Shown: piece by piece, positions 1 through 5,714 of the stretch
Layout: every line of letters begins with the position of its first letter
How positions within the stretch are numbered: the first letter of the stretch is position 1
The notes under the pieces: model-generated
Seen by the model: only the letters and a program-made list of their open reading frames with translations
Databases searched by the model: none
What the model was told of the DNA's origin: nothing
Position numbers and translations under genes: made by a program
Source of the DNA: CAZKEW01 sp964558915
Lineage (GTDB): Bacteria; Acidobacteriota; Aminicenantia; Aminicenantales; UBA8522
Assembly: GCA_964558915.1 (NCBI GenBank)
Contig: CAZLFV010000055.1
Coordinates: 1-17,591, forward strand
Direction: 5' to 3'
Length of the DNA: 17,591 nucleotides

Positions 1-242
1 GCGCTGATTTTTCGAACCGAGGCGACATCCGCGACCAGGACGGGCAACGCTTTGAGGGCCTGCCTTTGCTTGAGTTCGAAGATCCTTTTGATAGCCGACG
101 GCGAGTAGCAATCGGCGCCAAGACCATAGAATGTGTCCGTAGGATAGACGATAACTCCTCCCCCGGCAAGAACGCCGGCGATCATCCGGATCTCGGCGGC
201 TCCGACTTTTTTCGGCGTTATGGCAATTATTTGTGTTTTCAA
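1..242 (-). CDS. Threonylcarbamoyl-AMP synthase, Sua5/YrdC/TsaC family (5' part only)
   Basis: Reverse-strand reading gives 80 residues before the window edge, so only the N-terminal part is present. The translation contains YPTDTFYGLG (about residues 33-42), then FELKQR (55-60) and LPVLVAD (66-72). This is the N-terminal signature of the YrdC fold, with the K-x-R pair that binds ATP and L-threonine. Family members make L-threonylcarbamoyladenylate from threonine, bicarbonate and ATP for the universal t6A37 modification of ANN-decoding tRNAs, in the cytoplasm. I chose a TTG start at 242 because GGAG lies five bases upstream (251-248). A GTG at 248 is in frame but overlaps that GGAG and has no Shine-Dalgarno sequence of its own. 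A promoter-like pair lies just upstream (275-303). Whether this is the short (TsaC) or long (Sua5 with extra domain) form cannot be told, because the rest is outside the window. Confidence 0.88.
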   Translation of the reverse strand, partial: MKTQIIAITPKKVGAAEIRMIAGVLAGGGVIVYPTDTFYGLGADCYSPSAIKRIFELKQRQALKALPVLVADVASVRKIS

Positions 243-274
243 CGCCACTCCGTCAGGGCTTAAACCTCGGCCAA

Positions 275-303
275 ATGCTAGCGGGAGAGGGCCAAAAAGT
301 CAA
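275..303 (-). promoter_or_regulatory. Probable sigma70-type promoter for the YrdC-family gene
   Basis: On the minus strand, TTGACT (303-298) and TAGCAT (280-275) are separated by exactly 17 bases. The -35 matches the consensus at 5 of 6 positions and the -10 at 4 of 6. Transcription would begin near 268, leaving a leader of about 26 bases before the TTG start at 242, enough to hold the GGAG ribosome-binding site. This is pattern matching only. Confidence 0.45.
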
Positions 304-417
304 TTCGGCCTGACCTAGGAAAGCAGCTCCTTTTTCGTGAGATTGAGGCGGTTATCTGGAGAGCGTGACACCGCGCAAGCCTTGGGCTGGGCGCAAATTC
401 GCGTGCCTTCGAGCCCA

Positions 418-441
418 CGCCCCCGAGCCTAATCGGGGGCG
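418..441. repeat. Perfect 9-bp inverted repeat, GC-rich hairpin
   Basis: CGCCCCCGA (418-426) pairs perfectly with TCGGGGGCG (433-441) across the 6-base loop GCCTAA. The stem is very GC-rich, but neither strand continues into a run of T, so it does not have the form of an intrinsic terminator. It lies between two divergent genes. It could be a dispersed palindromic repeat unit, a protein-binding site or leader RNA structure. Only one copy is visible in this window. Confidence 0.6.
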
Positions 442-476
442 AACAGCGACAGGACACTATTCCAGAACAAAATACC

Positions 477-496
477 CACGCAACAAGAGATGCGTG
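477..496. repeat. Short inverted repeat upstream of the beta-barrel gene
   Basis: CACGCA (477-482) pairs with TGCGTG (491-496) across an 8-base loop. It lies 35 bases after the GC-rich hairpin at 418-441 and 130 bases before the beta-barrel start codon. A 6-bp stem of this kind can occur by chance. It is listed because it adds to the structured character of this spacer. Confidence 0.3.
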
Positions 497-625
497 CTCA
501 GGTCAGGGCAAAAAAGCGACAATTGACCTTTTTTGGACACAGAGGGCTCCGGGGGGTTCCCCAGAGGACACTCTTCAGATATTTGGCATGGAACTTGCTC
601 TAAAGCTGTGCGGAGGAGAAAGGAA

Positions 626-1369
626 ATGAGAAAAGGCGTCGGATTAATAGCTATCCTGGTGCTTTTGCTTCCGGGTTTAGGATTTTCGGGGAGTGTATCT
701 TTTCGTCTCGGGTATTTTGTCCCGAACGCCAAGAGCGACCTTTGGGAAGTCGAATTCGAGAACATGACCTTCACCAGGTCTGATTTCCAGTCTGCGGTCC
801 TTGGGCTTTCTTACGAACACTTCCTGAGCAGAGAGCTCAGTCTGGTCATCGGGGTCGACGCCTTCAGCCGAACTCGGCCGGGAATCTACCGAGATTTTGT
901 GGGGTACAGTTTTGAAGAAGGTGATTTCGCTTACCCGGCCGACTATGAAGGCGATTTCGCCATCAGCCATGATTTTGGGGTCTCGTTCACGCCGATTCAG
1001 GTTTCTTTGAAATTAACGCCGTTCAGCCGGAGGTCCAGCATAATCCCCTATATCGGAGGCGGGGTCTCAATGTACTTCTGGAGCGTCAAACTGTGGGGCA
1101 ACATTATCGACTTTGAAGATGTCTGGATAGATGAGACAGAGAATATAGATATCTACGCCGTTAAACCTGCAAATGTAAGGGAAGACTACCAGATCACTTT
1201 TGGATTCCAGGGTTTCGCTGGCATTATGATCCCGTTTGCCAGGCGCGCCGCCCTAGAGGCCGAATTCAAGTATTGGTACGGTAAAGGAAACCTCGATCTT
1301 TTTGAGGGCTTCCAAGACTTTGACCTGAGTGGCTACCAGATCTCTCTGGGGATAAACTACTGGTTTTAG
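626..1369 (+). CDS. Secreted outer-membrane beta-barrel-like protein of unknown function
   Basis: 247 residues. The start at 626 is preferred over the upstream ATG at 533 because GGAGGAG (612-618) stands seven bases before it, and because the protein then opens with a normal signal peptide: MRKG, a hydrophobic core to about residue 19, then GFSG. The mature part alternates polar and hydrophobic/aromatic residues in short strands (for example SFRLGYF, SLKLTPF, YIGGGVSMYFWSV, AALEAEFKYWYG). It ends in YQISLGINYWF, with the C-terminal aromatic residue typical of outer-membrane barrels recognised by the BAM machinery. The length suits an 8-strand OmpA/OmpW-like porin-type barrel. I do not recognise a specific family and no function can be assigned. 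The gene stands alone and converges with the glycosyltransferase gene, with a 21-base gap. No clear promoter or terminator was seen. Confidence 0.75.
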   Translation: MRKGVGLIAILVLLLPGLGFSGSVSFRLGYFVPNAKSDLWEVEFENMTFTRSDFQSAVLGLSYEHFLSRELSLVIGVDAFSRTRPGIYRDFVGYSFEEGDFAYPADYEGDFAISHDFGVSFTPIQVSLKLTPFSRRSSIIPYIGGGVSMYFWSVKLWGNIIDFEDVWIDETENIDIYAVKPANVREDYQITFGFQGFAGIMIPFARRAALEAEFKYWYGKGNLDLFEGFQDFDLSGYQISLGINYWF

Positions 1370-1390
1370 TCCGGGAAAGCCTGCCGCTGC

Positions 1391-2230
1391 TCACGCAGGA
1401 CCGTATTTGCGGATCATTTCCTGATATCTTCGAGCTTCGTTTTCGTTCCCCCTCTTGGCAAATCCCTGAGCCAGCACGCGGCACTTCTTTATGATCTCTG
1501 CTTTGACGAGCTTCTCCTGCCAGGGAGCCAAACCGCGGCCCAGTGCTCCTTCTAGAGCCTTAACCCGAAATCGGTCCATCGCCCAATAGCAATGGGAAAG
1601 CTGGTCAGCGTGCCCGCCTCGCTTGATGATGAGGGGAGCCGGGATCAAATAGACTGGGTATTTTTGAGCTATCCGAATCCCCAGGTCGTAGTCTTCGCAG
1701 ACTGGGAGCGTTTCATCGAACGCGCCGATGGCGTCGAAAATTTCCCTTCGAAAAAGGCAGGATGATAGGCTCAAGAGACAGAGTGGCAGGACCTTGTCGA
1801 ATATCCAGCCGGAATATTTTTGATGTTTTTTGCCCGGATTGAGGCGGACGTCCCGGCGGACCCAAACCTCTTCGGTATAACAGACCTTGGCTTCGGGAAA
1901 GGCTTGGAGAAAGCTCACCTGAGTCCCAATTTTTTCTCTCTTCCAGAGATCGTCCGAATCCAGGAAGGCGATCAAGTCCCCGCGCGCGAGTTTCAAACCC
2001 AAGTTGCGGGCCGCACTGACGCCCCGGTGGGGCTGATGATGATAGGCCACCCGGTCAGCAAAAGACGCAATGACCTCTTTGCTATCGTCGCTGGAGCCAT
2101 CGTCGATGACTAAAAGCTCGAAAGCATGTCCTGGCCCTGGCCGTCGAAAAAAATCCTGCTCCAACACCGAGGCGACGGCTTCTCTCAAGAAAGAAGAGCG
2201 GTTGTACGTCGGGATAATGACCGAGACCAT
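1391..2230 (-). CDS. Glycosyltransferase family 2 (GT-A fold)
   Basis: 279 residues, cytoplasmic with no signal or membrane segment. The N terminus VSVIIPTYNR is the classical GT2 opening. It is followed by VIDDGSSDDS (41-50), the acceptor/nucleotide region GVSAARNLGL (70-79), the metal-binding D-x-D as FLDSDD (89-94), and the distal FDETLPVCEDYDLGIR (171-186), where the E-D pair supplies the likely catalytic base. The family transfers a sugar from a nucleotide-diphospho-sugar, usually with inversion, to polysaccharide, lipid or protein acceptors. Donor and acceptor cannot be read from the sequence. The ATG at 2230 is required to keep the first strand, but the bases before it show no convincing Shine-Dalgarno sequence, so translation may depend on coupling to the upstream LEA14-like gene, whose stop is 31 bases away. 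The last 60 residues are a helical tail rich in K, R and E. No other sugar gene is adjacent; galE lies about 5 kb away on the other strand. Confidence 0.9.
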   Translation of the reverse strand: MVSVIIPTYNRSSFLREAVASVLEQDFFRRPGPGHAFELLVIDDGSSDDSKEVIASFADRVAYHHQPHRGVSAARNLGLKLARGDLIAFLDSDDLWKREKIGTQVSFLQAFPEAKVCYTEEVWVRRDVRLNPGKKHQKYSGWIFDKVLPLCLLSLSSCLFRREIFDAIGAFDETLPVCEDYDLGIRIAQKYPVYLIPAPLIIKRGGHADQLSHCYWAMDRFRVKALEGALGRGLAPWQEKLVKAEIIKKCRVLAQGFAKRGNENEARRYQEMIRKYGPA

Positions 2231-2261
2231 CAGTCAGGCAACCGGAAAACCAGGCCGTTCA

Positions 2262-3131
2262 TCACGGACGCTGGCCTCGCACTTCTCTGGCAATCTTGAT
2301 CGTTCCATCCTGGGAGAAGGACAGCTTAAAAGGCCCCCAACTCGAGGACGCTGCGGCTTCTCCAGTAAACTGATATCCAGCGGAATCCTGGTTGAAGACA
2401 GCAAAGAGCTCTTTGCCGGCTTCAAAAAAATCCAAAATTGCCGGGATGGCAAAGGTTTTTTCGGCCTGGGCCTCGATCTTGTTTTCTCCCGGCAAAACAC
2501 CCTCAAGGACCTTTTTCCCGCCTAGGAAGACCTGATAGTTCAGGCTATTGAGAACTACTTCAAAAGCATTCGGATTTCTGCAGATGAAAGTAAAGACGAA
2601 ATCGGCTCCGCCCACGGTGAGGTTTTTCAAAACTAGGGGCTGGATTCTTAGGGTGAGATCCTGGAAAACCGGAAACTCGCCTAGAAAAGCAAAAGGAGTT
2701 TTCTCCTGCCTTTTTTTTTCATCGGAGAATGTCAGCAAGCCGGTGATATAAGAGGTCACCGTGTGATTCCCCTTAATCGCTTTGATCGCCTCGAAGAGAA
2801 GCGCGTACGTCACTCTGACTGGAAAAGAGATCAACGTGGTGCCGTTTTTGTCGACCGCTATGGGCTGCTCCAAGGCCATCCTCAAAGAGAAATAATCCGC
2901 GTCCTGAATGACAACCCGATAATCGTATTGCCTCAGATAAAACGTCCTTGAAGAAGAGTTGGAAACCCTCAAATAGAACACCAAGGTGAGCCCGGAAGAG
3001 TCCATATCCCGGATCTCCTTTTTGTCAAGACTCACAGAGATGTTCTTTTTGGCGGAACCGGCCAAGCCGCTGGCCAGAGCCAAAGTCAGCAACCCCAGCA
3101 AAGCCATCCCTCGTCGGGTCTTCTTGCTCAT
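2262..3131 (-). CDS. Secreted LEA14-like (LEA type 2 / WHy-domain) protein with two repeats
   Basis: 289 residues. A signal peptide is evident: MSKKTRRG, a Leu/Ala-rich core at 9-22, and a likely cut after GSA at about 27. There is no lipobox. The mature protein reads as two similar beta-rich modules, about 30-140 and 160-275. Each has strand patterns such as LTLVFYLRVSNSSSRTFYL in the first and ADFVFTFICRNPNAFEVVL (177-195) in the second. The N-P-N-x-F element followed by a strand with L-N-Y-x-V is typical of LEA14/WHy (water stress and hypersensitive response) domains, which have an immunoglobulin-like fold. The biochemical role of bacterial members is poorly defined; protection against desiccation or stress is suggested for plant relatives. 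It is the first gene of a probable two-gene unit with the GT2 gene. AAGGA lies very close (about 3 bases) to the ATG. A start at Met9 is possible but would remove the basic n-region. Confidence 0.72.
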   Translation of the reverse strand: MSKKTRRGMALLGLLTLALASGLAGSAKKNISVSLDKKEIRDMDSSGLTLVFYLRVSNSSSRTFYLRQYDYRVVIQDADYFSLRMALEQPIAVDKNGTTLISFPVRVTYALLFEAIKAIKGNHTVTSYITGLLTFSDEKKRQEKTPFAFLGEFPVFQDLTLRIQPLVLKNLTVGGADFVFTFICRNPNAFEVVLNSLNYQVFLGGKKVLEGVLPGENKIEAQAEKTFAIPAILDFFEAGKELFAVFNQDSAGYQFTGEAAASSSWGPFKLSFSQDGTIKIAREVRGQRP

Positions 3132-3150
3132 GTTCCTTTTTTAAATTTCT

Positions 3151-3179
3151 AGGATACATGAACCCAGCCGAAAGAACAA
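3151..3179 (-). promoter_or_regulatory. Possible promoter for the LEA14-like / GT2 pair
   Basis: On the minus strand TTGTTC (3179-3174) and TATCCT (3156-3151) are 17 bases apart and end 20 bases before the start codon of the LEA14-like gene. The -35 keeps only the TTG core, and the -10 matches 4 of 6. The position between the upstream peptidase stop (3213) and this gene makes it plausible, but the match is modest. Confidence 0.33.
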
Positions 3180-3212
3180 GCCAAATAAGCGTGAGTTGCT
3201 ATTAATACTCTG

Positions 3213-5330
3213 CTACTCCAAATATTTCTTAAAGAACTCCACAATTCTCGAATAGCAGACAACTTTGTTCTCGAACCGGGACACATCATGCCCTTCGTTG
3301 TTAAACGTCAGCATCTCGGCAGGGACGCCGTTGGCTTTCAAGGTTTCGTAAACCTCAGTAGATTCAGCCAGCAACACCCGCGGGTCATTTTCCCCCTGAA
3401 CGATGAGCAATGGGCATTTGATGTTTTTGACATATGTCTTGGGCGAGCGTTCGATGAGGAAGGCCCTGTCTTTTCCCGGGTGGCCTAACGTCAAGTATAT
3501 TGGAGGGCGCCAAGATTCGGGCAGCCGGTTGATAAAGGCGATGAGCTCGTATGGACCAAACATGTCGCAGCCCGCCTTCCAGAGATCAGGATAGCGCGAG
3601 ACCAAAGTCAAGGTCATGAACCCTCCGTAGGACCTTCCCATGACAGCCCTGCGGTGGGAATCGATACGGGAATCTTTTTCCAGCATCTTCACGCCTTCCA
3701 CATGGTCGAGGACATCCATCCCGCCCCAATCGCCATCGACTCGCTTCGTGTACTTCAGCCCATAGCCCGTGCTGCCCCTCACGTTGGGAACGAAGACCGC
3801 AAACCCGTTCAAAGTCAGAAATTGAATAAGGGGCATGGAGAACCAGGTGAAGTCCGGCCTTTCCTGGCTCTGCGGACCGCCATGGATGTAGACGACAAGC
3901 GGCCGCGGACCTATATAGCCGAGCTCCTTAGAGGGAAGATAGAGGCGGGCAGAAACATGGAGTCCGTCGAACGAGGTGAAGCTCGCATTTTCCCCAGGCG
4001 AAAGATACTTCTGCTCGATGCCCAAAACGCGCTCCCAGGAAAGCTGCCGCGGCGCTTGCCCCTTTGAATCTGAGGCCCAAAGATAAAGCTGCGAAGGAGT
4101 ATCAGCCCTGGAGTGAGATAGAATATATGAAATGTTTGAAGCTTCTCCCTTTGGCTCTCTAGCATGGTCAAAGCCCATCGAGACGCCTTGATCTAGGGGC
4201 GGGAGCCCGCAAAGAACCCGGGTGGCATTAAGCCATCTCTTCCCCTTCGCCTCCTCATACCGACATTCATAAACCCAGGAACAGCCATCGATATTATACT
4301 CAATAAGGAACAGGCTGTCCTTGACGAGCGTTAAATCTACAAGCTCACCATTGCCCTGGTGCTTTAGCCCGAAAACCTGAACCTCGGAGATTGCGTCCGG
4401 CCGGTCGAAGCAGAGGTAGCCAATATTCCCTGTATCGCTCTGCCAGTTTGTTCGAAAAAGCAACCCTTTTCCATCCGGAGTGAAGTTGAGCGTTCCAGAA
4501 CCCAAGAGCTTGATGGCCTGCCCTTTTGCCCTTTTTTCCAGCGGGACTCCAAAAATGAGTTGCCTTTCCGCCATACCTTCTCGCCAGATATAGAGCACGT
4601 TATCGCCAGCCGTATAAGCATCAAGGAGGATTACTGTTTTATGGTCTTTCCTAACCCCGGCCACAATGTTTCCGTAGGGGCTCTTCCCAAGAGAAGTGGT
4701 TTCCAGCGTAGCCAGGTTGACTTTCAGGCTTTCCTGCTCTGGGTTCTTCCGGTCGTCCCTCAAAAAATAAGCGATGTTTTTTTCCCGGTCGCAAAAAACA
4801 CAAATGAGCTGCTCCCCTTTGAAACGGTCGCCAAAAATGGGCTGGGGAATTCCCCCCACGATAGGGATAAAACAGGGCCGGTAATTTTCGTTCCCTTCTT
4901 CATCGATCATGACCAGGATTTTCCCGAGGCCGGGCAAAACCCTGTAATTTATGCCGCCCATGAGGTGAGGCCTGGTCAGAGCCAGCCCGGCCGGAAGCAA
5001 GGGTTGAGGCAGGCTCCCCGTCTCATCCATGGAATATAGGCTCAAAACGCCGCTCATATCACTTAAGAAATAGACCTTCCCCAGGGCCAACTGTGGCGAA
5101 ACCAGCATCCTCGCCGAGAGCAGGGATTGAATGGGGAATTGTTTGCTCATGGGCGCCTCCCTCATCGCCAGTGCCGACTCATAACACCCCAGAAACAAAG
5201 CGGTTGCCAAAAGCGTAAAGAGGCCATAATTTTTTTTCATCTTAGACCGCCGAATCTCTTGCGCGGCCCGGGCGCTCGAGAGCAGCCCCATGATGAGCAG
5301 GACAATCCGCCATTGAGCCAGACTTCGCAT
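3213..5330 (-). CDS. Secreted S9-family serine peptidase (prolyl oligopeptidase / acylaminoacyl-peptidase type)
   Basis: 705 residues from the ATG at 5330, chosen for its strong GGAGG seven bases upstream. A further in-frame ATG at 5408 overlaps the -10 of the predicted promoter and so would not be transcribed. Residues about 70-420 form a beta-propeller-like region (for example ARMLVSPQLALGKVYFLSD). The C-terminal third is the alpha/beta hydrolase: oxyanion-region YIHGGP, GSTGYG, then the nucleophile in GRSYGG (Ser567), the acid in GENDPR (Asp649) and the base in EGHDVS (His681). All three catalytic residues are present. S9 enzymes hydrolyse short peptides, with the propeller limiting access. 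Export is likely, but the N terminus holds two successive signal-like segments: 1-22, ending S-A-R-A-A, and 31-55, ending E-S-A-L-A, with Cys49 in a weak lipobox-like F-L-G-C. If translation began at Met31 (5240) only the second would remain, but that ATG lacks a good ribosome-binding site. The gene is monocistronic, with 81 bases to the next gene. Confidence 0.9.
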   Translation of the reverse strand: MRSLAQWRIVLLIMGLLSSARAAQEIRRSKMKKNYGLFTLLATALFLGCYESALAMREAPMSKQFPIQSLLSARMLVSPQLALGKVYFLSDMSGVLSLYSMDETGSLPQPLLPAGLALTRPHLMGGINYRVLPGLGKILVMIDEEGNENYRPCFIPIVGGIPQPIFGDRFKGEQLICVFCDREKNIAYFLRDDRKNPEQESLKVNLATLETTSLGKSPYGNIVAGVRKDHKTVILLDAYTAGDNVLYIWREGMAERQLIFGVPLEKRAKGQAIKLLGSGTLNFTPDGKGLLFRTNWQSDTGNIGYLCFDRPDAISEVQVFGLKHQGNGELVDLTLVKDSLFLIEYNIDGCSWVYECRYEEAKGKRWLNATRVLCGLPPLDQGVSMGFDHAREPKGEASNISYILSHSRADTPSQLYLWASDSKGQAPRQLSWERVLGIEQKYLSPGENASFTSFDGLHVSARLYLPSKELGYIGPRPLVVYIHGGPQSQERPDFTWFSMPLIQFLTLNGFAVFVPNVRGSTGYGLKYTKRVDGDWGGMDVLDHVEGVKMLEKDSRIDSHRRAVMGRSYGGFMTLTLVSRYPDLWKAGCDMFGPYELIAFINRLPESWRPPIYLTLGHPGKDRAFLIERSPKTYVKNIKCPLLIVQGENDPRVLLAESTEVYETLKANGVPAEMLTFNNEGHDVSRFENKVVCYSRIVEFFKKYLE

Positions 5331-5406
5331 ATGTTCCCCTCCTTCGATATTTTGGGGCCTGCCTGGAGTTTTCATTAATGATATAGGATAATATTGCTCG
5401 ACGCCC

Positions 5407-5436
5407 ATAATATCCCCGTCGCGCCGAGCTCGTCAA
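5407..5436 (-). promoter_or_regulatory. Strong sigma70-type promoter for the S9 peptidase
   Basis: Minus-strand TTGACG (5436-5431) and TATTAT (5412-5407) are 18 bases apart; each matches its consensus at 5 of 6. The expected start is near 5400, giving an untranslated leader of about 70 bases up to the ATG at 5330. This placement also excludes the upstream ATG at 5408, which lies inside the -10. A second ATATTAT follows about 18 bases downstream and could be an alternative -10. Confidence 0.6.
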
Positions 5437-5683
5437 GGCTTCCGGGAAGACAAGCCGTCGTATTCATGGCCGCGGAATATCTCTGTTCCGGGTCCTCGTC
5501 CAAAAGAGTCCCGCGATGCCTGAAGTGAACCGCAACCCTCGGTGCCCAGGTTAATTCGACAGCAGACGACGCACCCAAAGGACGGAACAAAAAAGATTGA
5601 TCAGCCGGTCTGCGATCTTTATTATGGGTAAAAAATAAATTGGAAGCCGGCCAGAATTCTCGATAAGAAAAAACAAGAGAGTG

Positions 5684-5692
5684 TGATAAAAT
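5684..5692 (+). promoter_or_regulatory. Extended -10 element for the CCA-nucleotidyltransferase / galE pair
   Basis: TGATAAAAT fits the extended -10 form TG-n-TATAAT with five of six -10 positions matched. No -35 resembling TTGACA is seen 16-18 bases upstream, which is usual for extended -10 promoters. The transcript would start near 5699, only about 16 bases before the GTG start at 5715, just enough to include the AGGTGA ribosome-binding site (5701-5706). It is therefore compatible only with the GTG at 5715, not the GTG at 5703. Confidence 0.4.
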
Positions 5693-5714
5693 AAACAGCC
5701 AGGTGAATGTTGCC

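Larger units (their letters stand above)
249..625. other. Non-coding divergent spacer between YrdC-family and beta-barrel genes
   Basis: This 377-base stretch separates two divergently transcribed genes. It holds the minus-strand promoter-like pair (275-303), a perfect 9-bp hairpin (418-441) and a second 6-bp hairpin (477-496). The frames through it show no recognisable protein. For the plus-strand gene, TTGACC at 523-528 looks like a -35 element, but no credible -10 sits 16-18 bases downstream, so I call no promoter. The plus-strand ribosome-binding site GGAGGAG (612-618) lies at its end. I see no tRNA or other structured RNA that I recognise. Confidence 0.6.
5331..5714. other. Non-coding divergent spacer, peptidase and CCA-nucleotidyltransferase
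   Basis: This 384-base stretch lies between two divergent genes. It contains the peptidase leader and promoter (5331-5436) and, at its right end, the extended -10 element and ribosome-binding site of the nucleotidyltransferase gene. The middle (about 5440-5680) shows no recognisable gene; a 119-residue open frame on the minus strand across it has no family resemblance and runs into the start of the neighbouring gene. The part from 5630 on is AT-richer than its surroundings, as expected of a promoter region. Confidence 0.55.

Noticed and set aside
523..551. TTGACC as -35 of a promoter for the beta-barrel gene
   Set aside because: No -10-like hexamer at 16-18 bases spacing; the downstream bases are GC-rich.
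533..625. Upstream ATG start for the beta-barrel gene
   Set aside because: It would bury the signal peptide behind 31 polar residues, and it lacks the GGAGGAG site found before 626.
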